The notes: generated by a model from the sequence alone, not told the origin. DNA of 64,000 nucleotides from Chryseobacterium salivictor (GCF_004359195.1 NZ_CP037954.1:3075454-3139453), one strand, 5' to 3'. Positions 6,927 to 15,486 are shown, counted from the stretch's first letter. Made by a program: numbers and translations.

Positions 6927-7898
6927 TTAAGATTCTCTTCTCAATAAATAGTTCGCCAGCTCAATAAACGGTTTTTTCTTTTCGTCGGAAACACCTATTT
7001 TATTCAGGTATTGCTGTGCCAGCTCGTTGTGCTCCTGGATCAGATGCAGGGTCTTCTCATCCACTTTGGTACGGCGGAAAATCTTTTCTACACTATAGAC
7101 TTTATCCACATTATCGGTTTTTTTGGAATACCAGAATTCGAGTTCTTTTCGTTCTTCCTCGGTGGCATGTTCTTTGGCTAAAAGATACAGCACCGTTTTT
7201 TTATTTTCATAGATATCACCGGCGTGTTTCTTACCAAACTGTTCCTGGTTTCCGAAAACATCCAGATAATCATCCATAATCTGGAAAGCGATTCCCACGT
7301 GTTTCCCGAAATTGAATATCGCTTTGGCATCTTTAAAATCTGCCCCGGCGATTAAGGCACCGATCTCAAACGATGACGCACTTAACACCCCCGTTTTATA
7401 GGTAATCATTCTGATATAATCATTGAAAGTCACTTCTTCCTGAGTTTCAAAATTGATGTCATACTGCTGGCCTTCGCACAACAGTAAGCCTGTATGAATG
7501 AAAACGCGCATACACGCTTTGTATAAGTTGGGTTCTAAATTTTCAAAAAACTTAAGGGCTTTGAACATCAGGGCATCTCCGGAAAGAATTCCCGTATTGA
7601 TTCCGTGCAGGGTATGAATGGTGGCCTTTCCCCGTCGCAGAGGAGCTTCATCCATAATATCATCATGAATCAGCGTGAAATTGTGAAAGAATTCGATGGC
7701 CAAAGCGGGTTTAAGGGCTTTCTTTAAATCACCGTCAAACATTTCACACGCCATCAAAACCATCATGGGGCGAAGTCTTTTTCCGCCGTGGGAGATAATA
7801 TAATTCATGGGAGCATAAAGTTCCTCAGGTTTATCCTTGAAGACATATTTCGTGATTGCACTGGCAACCATCCCCTGATACTCATCTAAAAACTGCAT
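6927..7898 (-). CDS. Polyprenyl diphosphate synthase (short-chain, FPP/GGPP type)
   Basis: Condenses isopentenyl diphosphate with allylic diphosphates. It is a 323-aa all-helical isoprenyl synthase with the first Asp-rich motif DDIMD (79-83) followed by the RRG block, GGKRLRP (38-44), and the second motif DDYLD (209-213). Phe74, five residues before the first motif, is the position that limits chain length in short-chain enzymes, so FPP or GGPP is more likely than a long chain. I place the start at the ATG MQFLDEYQ. A longer frame to 8012 only reads into R1 repeat DNA. A TATTTTTG box 17 bp upstream supports this start. Confidence 0.88.
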   Translation of the reverse strand: MQFLDEYQGMVASAITKYVFKDKPEELYAPMNYIISHGGKRLRPMMVLMACEMFDGDLKKALKPALAIEFFHNFTLIHDDIMDEAPLRRGKATIHTLHGINTGILSGDALMFKALKFFENLEPNLYKACMRVFIHTGLLLCEGQQYDINFETQEEVTFNDYIRMITYKTGVLSASSFEIGALIAGADFKDAKAIFNFGKHVGIAFQIMDDYLDVFGNQEQFGKKHAGDIYENKKTVLYLLAKEHATEEERKELEFWYSKKTDNVDKVYSVEKIFRRTKVDEKTLHLIQEHNELAQQYLNKIGVSDEKKKPFIELANYLLRRES

Positions 7899-7914
7899 AA
7901 ATTTCTTGTTTGCG

Positions 7915-7922
7915 CAAAAATA
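7915..7922 (-). promoter_or_regulatory. Predicted -7 box for the polyprenyl synthase
   Basis: TATTTTTG on the - strand fits TAnnTTTG. A TTTG (7949-7946) lies 23 bp further upstream, slightly beyond the usual 19-21 bp. The leader would be very short. Confidence 0.5.
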
Positions 7923-8002
7923 CAATTTAAAAAAGTTTTGACCTTCAAAATCAACCACAAAAATTGACCACACCGAATGAAAGGAAGAAAATTTAAAAAG
8001 AG

Positions 8003-8213
8003 AACACCACAAGAGCAGACAAGGCAGCTTTTTAGGACATTGCCCTTTTTTGATCTTTTTAAAGACTTAAAAAATATAGCTTTTGTGCCTTTTGTGGTCT
8101 TCAAAACAAATGTAAACAGGCTCTAAAATTCGCTCTGTTTTATTAAAAAAACTGCGGTCTGAAAATTTATCAGAGCGGCTTTCAGTTACAGATGACCTTA
8201 TTCGCCTCCTTTC
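8003..8213. repeat. R1 element with 85-bp tail, left copy
   Basis: Imperfect arms (about 8003-8024 and 8080-8099, CTTTTGTGCCTTTTGTGGTC). Next comes the R1 end TGTAAACAGGCTCTAAA (ending 8127) and a tail with CTGTTTTATTAAAAAAACTG and TTATCAGAGCGGCTTTCAG. The whole unit recurs at 9173-9387. Confidence 0.8.
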
Positions 8214-8219
8214 ACCACG

Positions 8220-8662
8220 CTGGTCCGAGCGTCTCGCTCGTACCCATAATAATTATAAATTTACATCAATTTCTAAAATTTTTGATAATCATCACAATAG
8301 TTTCTTGCACTGCGGTATTGGATTGCAAATCCGCGCCAGAGTGCATTTGATTTTTCAACAAAACCTTCAATTATAAAACGAAATTCTATCGACTTAGGAG
8401 ATTTTTGCTTTAAGAAAAATTGAGATTTCTTCCCATCCAAATCTTTAAACACGCATAACGCCTAAAAATCCCCTTTGTCCGAAGCGCGGCCATAATCTCG
8501 GTTTCGAAGCGGTACTTTGTTTCCGCGCGAGTCTCGTCTTAGGGACGAGATAAATTTTGGGGATTTTCTAAGAAGAAATCTTCATATTTTAGCAAAAAGA
8601 TCCAGTCTTGACCTTTTTGTTACTTTTTGTGTCAAGACAAAAAGTAAAAGAATAAATCCCAC
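8220..8662. repeat. Block B, first copy, with nested long inverted repeat
   Basis: Starts CTGGTCCGAGCGTCTCGCTC. It contains an imperfect long inverted repeat: an outer pair of about 35 bp (about 8397-8435 with 8568-8612, around TTTTTGC and GATTTCTTC) and an inner pair AAAATCCCC (8465-8473) with GGGGATTTT (8559-8567). It ends with a perfect hairpin TTACTTTTTGT (8620-8630) / ACAAAAAGTAA (8637-8647). It has no open frame of note. A GGATTGCAAATCC hairpin at about 8323-8335 resembles a tRNA anticodon arm. Confidence 0.8.
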
Positions 8663-8663
8663 A

Positions 8664-9063
8664 CTGGTCCGAGCGTCTCGCTCGTACCCATAATAATTAT
8701 AAATTTACATCAATTTCTAAAATCTCCTGATAATACATCACAATAGTTTCTTGCACTGCGGTATTGGATTGCAAATCCGCGCCAGAGTGCATTTGATTTT
8801 TCAACAAAACCTGAATTTAAAACGACTTAGGAGATTTTTGCGTTAAGAAAAATGAAAATTTCTTCCCCTCCAAATCCATCAACTATCAATGCCTAAAAAT
8901 CCCCTTTGTCCGAAGCACGGCAATAATCTCGTTTCTCAACGATACTCTCTTCCCGTGCAAGTTTGGGGATTTTCTTGGAAGAAATCTTCATTTTTTAGCA
9001 AAAAGATCCAGTCTTGACTTTTTTGTTACTTTTTGTGTCAAGACAAAAAGTAAAGAATAAAGA
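8664..9063. repeat. Block B', second copy
   Basis: A direct repeat of 8220-8662, starting with the same CTGGTCCGAGCGTCTCGCTC and ending with the same TTACTTTTTGT/ACAAAAAGTAA hairpin. It is about 40 bp shorter through small deletions in the middle. The inverted-repeat arms are kept, although the loop between them has changed more. Confidence 0.8.
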
Positions 9064-9172
9064 AAAATCAAACTCATTTGCCCCAACCCTTACTTCGGCT
9101 TCGCTCAGCATAAAAAAGGGAGTGCATTTGATTTTTCAACTAAACCTGAATCGAAAAAAAAGTTTAAAAAGA

Positions 9173-9387
9173 GAACGCCAATAGAGCAAACAAGGCAACA
9201 TTTTACGACAGGTTCTTATTTAATCTTTTGATAGCCTTAAAAAAAATACCGCTTTTGTACCTTTTGTGGTTTTCAAAACAAATGTAAACAGGCTCTAAAA
9301 TCCACTCTGTTTTATTAAAAAAAACTGCGGTCTGAAAATTTATCAGAGCGGCTTTCAGTTACAGATGACCTTATTCGCCTCCCTTTT
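9173..9387. repeat. R1 element with 85-bp tail, right copy
   Basis: A direct repeat of 8003-8213: the right arm is CTTTTGTACCTTTTGTGGTT (9252-9271), the R1 end is TGTAAACAGGCTCTAAA (ending 9299), and the same TTATCAGAGCGGCTTTCAG tail stops 20 bp short of the regulator gene's 3' end. Confidence 0.8.
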
Positions 9388-9407
9388 CCGCAACGCGGCC
9401 CCGTCAT

Positions 9408-10202
9408 TTACAGCTTGCCGAAGAAGTGATGCTCGGTCTGATAATAATGTTCCACATCTGACAAAGCATCGGCATTCTTCAGCAGGATTTCGAAATGATG
9501 CAGAAACTCCTCCAGCGAACTGTAAAGCACCTTACTGAGAGGCGATGTAAAATAGATTTCGCCCAAAACCAGTCCATCCTCTTTTGCGGCGGCATACCAA
9601 TCCAGAATGGCGCCTCCGCCATTTTCAAGATAATTGGAAACCTCATTCACGATATGATCAAGATGAGCCTGCACCTCTTCAGAATCGGGGGAAAGAATCA
9701 GTTCATCATCATTTTCATCATCGGTGATCCTTTGCTTCCTGACTTTGTTGGCGTATCTTTTCAGCGGGTCGACCAGCAGCACCTCCAGTTCCTGCGCCAC
9801 CCCTTTAACCATGGAATAGGCTTCATAAGTCTGTTTCATGGCATTCGCTTTCTCCCGGTCATGATAACCATCCGTAACCTGCTGCACAAGACGGTCAACG
9901 AGCAGCTGATTATACCGCAGGCCATAATAACCGTCATAAAAAGCCAAAATTTTCTGCACTTTTTGTCCGACTTCCAATACATTATCGAGTTTTTTCTTTT
10001 GTGGGACCGCAGCATTAAAGAAAATAGTAACGTCGATATCATAAAGGTCGATCAATTTTTCAAGCACATCAAAAGAAGGTTTGGTATGGCCGGCCTCCAT
10101 CTGCGTCAGGGCACTGCGGCTGATTCCCAGCGACGCTGCAAACTCGTTCTGCGTCATGTCATGCTCTAAGCGGATGTGTTTGATCTTCTCGTTTGTTTCC
10201 AT
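9408..10202 (-). CDS. XRE-family helix-turn-helix regulator with uncharacterised C-terminal domain
   Basis: A 264-aa protein. Residues about 7-60 form a Cro/C1-type HTH (IRLEHDMTQNEFAASLGISR, then SALTQMEAGHTKPS). The remaining 200 residues are helical and acidic, with an Asp/Glu-rich stretch (DDENDDELILSPDSEE) near the middle, and match no family I can name. It may sense a ligand or partner protein. The gene is divergent from the HU-like gene, sits at the border of the polysaccharide locus and is isolated by repeat DNA on its 3' side. Its target is unknown; the shared 230-bp upstream region is the first candidate. Confidence 0.8.
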   Translation of the reverse strand: METNEKIKHIRLEHDMTQNEFAASLGISRSALTQMEAGHTKPSFDVLEKLIDLYDIDVTIFFNAAVPQKKKLDNVLEVGQKVQKILAFYDGYYGLRYNQLLVDRLVQQVTDGYHDREKANAMKQTYEAYSMVKGVAQELEVLLVDPLKRYANKVRKQRITDDENDDELILSPDSEEVQAHLDHIVNEVSNYLENGGGAILDWYAAAKEDGLVLGEIYFTSPLSKVLYSSLEEFLHHFEILLKNADALSDVEHYYQTEHHFFGKL

Positions 10203-10222
10203 TTAAAAACTTTATTTTAATT

Positions 10223-10256
10223 TTTGTATCGATTTAAAAACAATTTACTATATTTG
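10223..10256 (+). promoter_or_regulatory. Predicted promoter of the HU-like gene
   Basis: TTTG (10223-10226) and TATATTTG (10249-10256) fit the -33 and -7 elements of Bacteroidetes promoters, with a 22-bp spacer. The leader would be about 170 nt. The region is shared with the divergent XRE-type regulator. Confidence 0.55.
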
Positions 10257-10432
10257 TACAGCTGTAAAGATACAGACTATTTTTTTTCACACAAAATATT
10301 TAACCTTAAAATAACAGACATGACCTAAAAAAAAGACGAACCGACCACCATTCCAGGTTCAACAATCAGCACACTGCTCCGCTCCCCAATGGCAAAGGCG
10401 CGGCTAAACATTAATTTTTAAAACAAAAGAAT

Positions 10433-10819
10433 ATGATTAATTTTAAAGCCGTTGAACGGCGAAATCCGCTACTGCCGGATGATCCTAAAAAGTTCTACCC
10501 CCAGGTAAAAAGTACAGGGGTAGTCGACATCAGAATGATTTCTGAAGAACTATCAGATGCCTCCACGCTAAACAGTGTAGACATCCGGGCCGTATTGTTC
10601 GGTCTTGAAAAATCCCTCCTCAAATACCTGCGGGAAGGATATATTGTTAAATTTGGAGACCTGGGAACTTTCCGTCCTTCATTGCGGGGCACCGGCGCTG
10701 AGACTGCCGATGAATTAACCGCTTCGAGTGTAAAGAAGATCCGGATTATTTTCTCCCCTTCTCCGATTCTTAAACATACCGTGGCGACTGCCGTGGTCAA
10801 AAAAATTCAGGCCTCCTAA
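10433..10819 (+). CDS. HU-like DNA-binding protein of the Bacteroidetes type
   Basis: A 128-aa protein of the HU-related family common in Bacteroidetes. It starts NFKAVERRNPLLPDDPKKFY, has a dimerisation helix region (ISEELSDASTLNSVDIRAVL), the GDLGTFRPSLRGTG turn matching the HU G-x-F hinge, and a final RIIFSPSPILK segment. Such proteins bind and bend DNA non-specifically, and some act near surface-polysaccharide loci. The start is supported by AAAACAAAAGAAT upstream. A strong terminator follows, so it is monocistronic. Confidence 0.85.
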   Translation: MINFKAVERRNPLLPDDPKKFYPQVKSTGVVDIRMISEELSDASTLNSVDIRAVLFGLEKSLLKYLREGYIVKFGDLGTFRPSLRGTGAETADELTASSVKKIRIIFSPSPILKHTVATAVVKKIQAS

Positions 10820-10841
10820 AAACCCTGAACCGCTTTTGAAG

Positions 10842-10869
10842 CTCCCGGACTGCCATCCGGGAGTTTTTT
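10842..10869 (+). terminator. Intrinsic terminator of the HU-like gene
   Basis: CTCCCGGA (10842-10849) pairs perfectly with TCCGGGAG (10856-10863) around a 6-nt loop, followed by six T. Confidence 0.92.
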
Positions 10870-10974
10870 CTGGCTATAAAGTTAAGCATTATTATCAAAT
10901 TTCGTACTTACGGAATTTTTTTTTGCCCTGATGAATTTATTTTTTGGTCTAAAGGACTATTTTTTTCGTCCTGA

Positions 10975-11113
10975 TGAAATTATTTTCCGGTCAAAATTCA
11001 TCACAATTAATTTCCCAATCCCTGAAGAGTGTATTTTTGAAGAATTTTCCACCATTTTAGGGTCGGAGAAAAAGAAAATTTCTCTTTTTTAAGCAAACTT
11101 AAACAGCTCTTAA
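10975..11113. repeat. R2 element, copy 1
   Basis: Contains TTAATTTCCCAATCCCTGAAG, shortened here to the shared core TTTCCCAATCCCT, then GAATTTTCC, TTTTAGGGTCGGAGAAAAAG and an end CTTAAACAGCTCTTAA. It is the same order and orientation as copy 2 and the reverse of copy 3 (15487-15626). Confidence 0.65.
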
Positions 11114-11259
11114 TTTACCTTAATCCCTTAATGGTAAAAATAAAAAATAACTACTATTACTGATTATTTACTTAAAAGAAGCCACGTAAAAAGCAAAGGA
11201 ATCAGTTTACTTAAAGGAGTACTTTTCATCCTGATGAATCTATTTTTTTTCTTAGAGTC

Positions 11260-11350
11260 TGTGATAAAATTCATCAAAACCAATTTCCCCAATCCCTAAA
11301 GGGTGTAATTTTGATGAATTTTTAAGGAATTTCCCGCTAATTAAGGTCGA
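11260..11350. repeat. R2 element, copy 2 (partial)
   Basis: Carries AATTTCCCCAATCCCTAAAG, then GGGTGTAATTTTGATGAATT, with the CCCTAAAGGG palindrome intact, but ends after TTAAGGTCGAAC without the terminal AACAGGCTC. Confidence 0.65.
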
Positions 11351-11383
11351 ACTTCAAACTTGCGCAAGCGAGTACAGTGTAAT

Positions 11384-11415
11384 TGCAAGGGCACGGATTG
11401 TAAATCCGCGCCGTC
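11384..11415 (+). other. tRNA-anticodon-arm-like hairpin
   Basis: CGGATTGTAAATCCG can fold as a 4-bp stem with the 7-nt loop TTGTAAA, as in a tyrosine tRNA anticodon arm (GUA). No acceptor stem, D-arm or proper T-arm surrounds it, so it is not a tRNA gene. A related form with GCA in the loop occurs in both copies of block B. Confidence 0.5.
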
Positions 11416-11732
11416 GAGTTCAACAGGCTATCATTTGCCTAAGGTAGATATTCGATTTCTTGTCTTCCAGACAAAACGACTCTCCGATATTGTAACTGGT
11501 TCAGTAAAAATTTTCCTGATGACTCATGTCATCCCGTATTTATGATGCAAAACGCTCAGTAATTTATAGATTATAGAAACATCCCTGTAACAAAACCCGC
11601 AACCCGGCAGCCATCCAAGCCCCATCACAAGTGACACCAGATTAACTACGCTACCCATTTGCATCGTGTAACTTCCTACACGCAGCCACCACAACTTCCA
11701 ACCCATTCACAGCAAAAAAAAAAAAAAAAAGA

Positions 11733-11801
11733 TTCGGCTCCTACAGAGCCGTACCATTGTTGGTTAATTATTTCTTCTACACAGATACCGCTCCTACGGA
11801 G
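11733..11801. repeat. Pair of GCTCC-TAC-GGAGC type hairpins
   Basis: GGCTCCTACAGAGCC at about 11735 and GCTCCTACGGAGC at about 11789 are short hairpins in the same orientation, separated by a shared context. The run of 17 A precedes the first. They look like small dispersed intergenic repeats. Confidence 0.6.
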
Positions 11802-12284
11802 CACATTCATCACTCATTATTCATTCACCATGCCGGGTATCCATCTGAAAATGATAAAATAACGATGTGGATACCACCCCGACCCTTCGGGCCACCGCTC
11901 CAGACACCGGGAAGTGGGCTTTCTCCTTTTTTGGCTTCCCCTCTTGCTTCACAGATTGCCGCAATCGACATTAACCAAATTCACCATTTGCCATATCCTA
12001 GTACCCAGAACATCGTACCCTGTAACTCGAACCTCGTAACTCGCATCGCAACTCCTACCCTGTAACCCTCTACCCAAAAAAAATAACCCCAAAACAGTAT
12101 TTTCACCCGCCTTCCTACTTTACTGTATTATTTTTTCTCCAATGAACTATTCTCATAAAAAAAAGCTTTAAAAGCCGAAAATCATTAAAAAAACAACCCT
12201 TTTGATCGCAAACTATTCAAGAAAACAAACCAACATCCAGCAAAATTCGCACCTCACTACCCTGTGAAAGTACTTTATTTTTAC

Positions 12285-12292
12285 TATTTTTG
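12285..12292 (+). promoter_or_regulatory. Predicted -7 box of the polysaccharide operon
   Basis: TATTTTTG fits TAnnTTTG and is followed by CG, 17 bp before the first gene's ATG. No clear -33 TTTG is found 19-21 bp upstream. It is the only good candidate before the first gene of a long co-directional series. Confidence 0.55.
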
Positions 12293-12309
12293 CGAACTTT
12301 AAGTATACT

Positions 12310-13110
12310 ATGACAAAGATCAAAAATATTTTTCTGGCGGCCACGCTCATCGGTATGGCTTTTTCCTGTAAACCCAAAGAAAATATGGTGTATATGGAAA
12401 AACAAACGACAGAACTGGACCAGGAAGTGAAGCAGGCGGTTTTTGAAGGAAGCCATCTACAAGCTGGAGATCTTTTGGATATCAAAGTGACGGCTTTTGA
12501 TGACAACGCAGTGCGTCCTTTTAACCTTCATTCGATGAATCAGTCGGGAAACATGATTGAAACACCATCTAATCAGACACCACAAAATAATCCACAGGGC
12601 TATTTGGTCAGCAATGACGGCTTTATCATCTTCCCTGTGTTGGGCAAGATCCAGGTGCAGAACAGGACCATGTCGCAACTTCGCGATGATCTGGAACACC
12701 GCCTTTTAGAATACCTTACCGACCCTCTGGTTTCCATCCGACAGTTAAACTTCAACATTACCATATTGGGCGAAGTAAATAAACCAGGACAGTACACCAG
12801 CCCCTCCGATAAAGTAACAGTATTTCAGGCTTTAGGGATGGCGGGGGACATGACACCGGGTGGTGAACGTACCAAGGTAAAACTGTTGCGGCATGAAAAC
12901 GGAACTGATAAGACTTACATGGTCGATCTTACAGATAAAAACATTACATCCTCGCCCTATTACTATATGCAGCAGAACGATGTTCTTTATGTCGAACCTG
13001 ACAAAAACAGTCAGATTGCCGCCAACGCAAACCCTAACCGGAACCTCTGGTTTCAGATTGGTGGCGCTGCATTGGGGGTAATTTCCTTAATCATTGGTTT
13101 AACAAGATAA
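12310..13110 (+). CDS. wza: Polysaccharide export lipoprotein (Wza/BexD-like)
   Basis: A 266-aa outer-membrane auxiliary protein of the Wza family that forms the exit channel for surface polysaccharide. An N-terminal signal ends in a lipobox (GMAFSC, Cys20). The poly-export domain follows (HLQAGDLLDIKVTAFDD), then one SLBB domain (ITILGEVNKPGQYTSP) and a C-terminal hydrophobic segment (LWFQIGGAALGVISLIIGL), which in Bacteroidetes versions replaces the long Wza helix. It is shorter than E. coli Wza. It is the first gene of the locus, 8 bp before the Wzc-like kinase. Confidence 0.92.
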   Translation: MTKIKNIFLAATLIGMAFSCKPKENMVYMEKQTTELDQEVKQAVFEGSHLQAGDLLDIKVTAFDDNAVRPFNLHSMNQSGNMIETPSNQTPQNNPQGYLVSNDGFIIFPVLGKIQVQNRTMSQLRDDLEHRLLEYLTDPLVSIRQLNFNITILGEVNKPGQYTSPSDKVTVFQALGMAGDMTPGGERTKVKLLRHENGTDKTYMVDLTDKNITSSPYYYMQQNDVLYVEPDKNSQIAANANPNRNLWFQIGGAALGVISLIIGLTR

Positions 13111-13118
13111 TTTTTACG

Positions 13119-15467
13119 ATGAAGAATGAATTCACTGAGGAGGAAGACCACTCTTCCTTTGACCTGCAAAATGAACTGAACAAATATTTAAAAAAATGGC
13201 TCTGGTTTCTGCTTTCGCTGATTGTTGCTTTTTTTCTGGCCTGGCTCTATCTCCGCTATACCCCGAAACAGTACGCCACCAATGCCTCCATTCTCGTATC
13301 AACATCAGATAAGAAAAATACTTCCATCAGCATGGAGGATTTTTCCAACCTTTCTCTGGGTGGGAATTTAGGGGCAGCCAATCTCCAGGATGAGATTGCG
13401 ATCATGAAATCGAAACCGCTCCTCTATGAAGTGGTGAAAAAACTGAATCTTGACTTTCAGGTATTAAATGAGGGCCGGGTCATTACGACCAACCTCTATG
13501 ATGAAGTCCCTGTTTTTGGTCATTTGGAAATCTCAGATCCAAAAAAATTCAAATCCCAGTCTTTCTCTTTTACTTCGGTTAACGCGAAACAGTTCACTTT
13601 AAAACAACAGGACGGTCCGGAAAAAACCCATCAGTATGGCGATAAAATTTCCTTACCGCATGCTGCCTTTACGCTGTACCGGAAACCATTGGTGGACTTT
13701 AAATTTCCGTTAACCCTGAAGCTGGTACATCCTGCCCTGATGGTGAATGAGCTTGAAAACAGAATTGTCGCCACCCAGGACAGTAAAAACAAATCCAGCA
13801 TCATCGCCTTGACCTATGTCGGTAAAATTCCCCAAAAATCTGAAAACATCCTTAATGAACTGATCAGACAGTATAACAAAGACGCTACTGAAAGTAAAAA
13901 TTTAGAATCGCAGAATACCGCCACTTTTATCGATGGCCGGTTGGATTTGATTACCAAAGAACTGGGAAATATCGAAGATCAGAAAGCGACCTTTAAAAGA
14001 AATAACCAGATTACCGATTTAGTGACTCAGGCCCAGCTCTCTGTGCAGAATGCCAATGAAGCCACTAAAAAAATAATGGACGTGGGTACCCAGCTGGAAA
14101 TGGTGAATTCAGTCCTGACTTATGCCAACTCGGCGAATAATGAGCAATTGCTTCCCAGTAATTTAGGAATGCCCTCCGGCCTGGACAATGTGATCAACGA
14201 ATACAACCAGTTGGTGTTAACGCGCAATAAAACCTTGCGACAGGCGACCAATTCAAATCCGGCGGTCATCCAGTTCAACCGCGACATTTCCTCCATGCGC
14301 ACGGTCATTAAGGAAAACCTTCAGAAATCACGCCTGTCACTGCAGTCGAATATGGCGGCACTGCAACAAAAGGTGAATGAAAACAAAGCCGCTGTGGCAC
14401 AGTTCCCCGGTCAGGAAAAGATTTTCCGAAACATCGACCGACAGCAGAACATCAAAGAAGCACTGTATCTTTTTCTCCTTCAAAAAAGAGAAGAGACATC
14501 CATCTCCTTAGCAGTAACCACGCCGAAAGCGCGCGTGGTAAACCCAGCCTATACGGGCCTTTCCCCTGTCTCCCCCCAAAACTCCAAAATATATTTAATT
14601 GCTTTAGCGTTAGGCTTGGCCTTGCCTTTTCTTTTATTTTACCTCTATTTCTTTTTTGATACTAAAATTACGAACAAAAGCGATATTTCCCGTGTTTTGC
14701 CTAATATTCCTTTATTGGCGGAAATTCCCACGGCAGATAAGGAGGCGGGTGATCTCGTGATGAAAAATGACCTTTCGATTTATGCGGAAGCGTTCCGGAT
14801 CCTGACCACGAATTTAAAATTCATGCTCACCAGAATCGGGGACAGGGCCCCTGTAATCCTGGTCACCTCGTCGGTCAAAGGAGAAGGGAAAACGACTGTT
14901 TCGATGAATTCCGCCTTAATTTTAAGCTCCAACAAAAAGGTGGTGCTGATTGGGGCCGACCTTCGGAATCCGCAATTAAAGAGGTATATTCCGGCAGCCG
15001 TCCTGGGATTGTCTGATTATCTTTCAGACCCTAGCATTTCGGTGCAGAACATTATCAATACTTCAGGGCTCACCTCCAATTTAGATATTATTGATTCGGG
15101 TTCTATTCCGCCCAATCCTACAGACCTGTTGGAGGATGGCCGTTTAAAACTGCTGATCGATGAATTGGTGATGCGCTACGATTATGTGTTAATCGATTCC
15201 GCACCCATGATGATGGTGAGTGATTCTTTCCATATTTTGGCCCTTGCAGATGTGTTGGTGTATGTGACCCGGGCGAAATACACCGAAAAACAGCTCCTCA
15301 ATTATGTAAAAGTAGTGGAAGCAGATGAGAATGTTAAAAAAATAGGGATCGTTTTAAATGATGTTGATAAAGAAGAACTTCGGTATGGCTACGGTGGAAA
15401 ATATGGCTACGGCTATTATACCGATGAGAAAAAGAGTTTATGGAAAAGGTTAAAGGATAAATTCTGA
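13119..15467 (+). CDS. wzc: Wzc-like polysaccharide co-polymerase and tyrosine autokinase
   Basis: A 782-aa inner-membrane protein that controls chain length and export by cycles of tyrosine phosphorylation. It has a first membrane helix at 27-47, a Wzz-type periplasmic domain with long coiled-coil regions, and a second helix at about 491-513. The cytoplasmic BY-kinase has Walker A VKGEGKTT (586-593), the ADLRNPQ block (Walker A') and Walker B YVLIDSAP (D693). The tail has a tyrosine cluster (YGYGGKYGYGYYTDEKK) for autophosphorylation. Domain order and length are normal. An R2 repeat separates it from the next gene. Confidence 0.95.
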   Translation: MKNEFTEEEDHSSFDLQNELNKYLKKWLWFLLSLIVAFFLAWLYLRYTPKQYATNASILVSTSDKKNTSISMEDFSNLSLGGNLGAANLQDEIAIMKSKPLLYEVVKKLNLDFQVLNEGRVITTNLYDEVPVFGHLEISDPKKFKSQSFSFTSVNAKQFTLKQQDGPEKTHQYGDKISLPHAAFTLYRKPLVDFKFPLTLKLVHPALMVNELENRIVATQDSKNKSSIIALTYVGKIPQKSENILNELIRQYNKDATESKNLESQNTATFIDGRLDLITKELGNIEDQKATFKRNNQITDLVTQAQLSVQNANEATKKIMDVGTQLEMVNSVLTYANSANNEQLLPSNLGMPSGLDNVINEYNQLVLTRNKTLRQATNSNPAVIQFNRDISSMRTVIKENLQKSRLSLQSNMAALQQKVNENKAAVAQFPGQEKIFRNIDRQQNIKEALYLFLLQKREETSISLAVTTPKARVVNPAYTGLSPVSPQNSKIYLIALALGLALPFLLFYLYFFFDTKITNKSDISRVLPNIPLLAEIPTADKEAGDLVMKNDLSIYAEAFRILTTNLKFMLTRIGDRAPVILVTSSVKGEGKTTVSMNSALILSSNKKVVLIGADLRNPQLKRYIPAAVLGLSDYLSDPSISVQNIINTSGLTSNLDIIDSGSIPPNPTDLLEDGRLKLLIDELVMRYDYVLIDSAPMMMVSDSFHILALADVLVYVTRAKYTEKQLLNYVKVVEADENVKKIGIVLNDVDKEELRYGYGGKYGYGYYTDEKKSLWKRLKDKF

Positions 15468-15486
15468 TGACGGTCTGTATTGATAA

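Larger units (their letters stand above)
7923..9407. other. 1.5-kb gene-free repeat complex
   Basis: No coding frame. The order is R1 copy plus tail (8003-8213), block B (8220-8662), block B' (8664-9063), a short third piece of B (about 9118-9150), then R1 copy plus the same tail again (9173-9387). The outer direct repeats therefore enclose a duplicated inner block, a layout like that of a compound mobile unit but without a transposase. Confidence 0.8.
10870..12284. other. 1.4-kb gene-free region before the polysaccharide locus
   Basis: No convincing gene. It holds two R2 elements (about 10975-11113 and 11260-11350), a tRNA-anticodon-arm-like hairpin (about 11390), a run of 17 A (11714-11730) and two GCTCC/GGAGC-type hairpins (11735-11801). 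Frames here (for example around 11360-11545 and 11757-12065) have repeat-derived composition and are not called. Confidence 0.7.

Noticed and set aside
7899..8012. N-terminal extension of the polyprenyl synthase
   Set aside because: These codons lie in repeat-rich DNA and upstream of a good -7 box. The family starts at the later Met.
8220..9063. Possible CRISPR array
   Set aside because: The repeated unit is about 440 bp with only two copies. There are no short regular repeats with unique spacers and no cas genes.
11384..11430. tRNA-Tyr gene
   Set aside because: Only the anticodon arm fits. Acceptor stem, D-arm and T-arm cannot be formed from the flanks.
11360..11545. 61-codon frame containing GTDCKSAPSS
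   Set aside because: The peptide is the translation of the tRNA-anticodon-like hairpin in a repeat. It has no domain and no upstream signals, and similar frames arise wherever this hairpin occurs.
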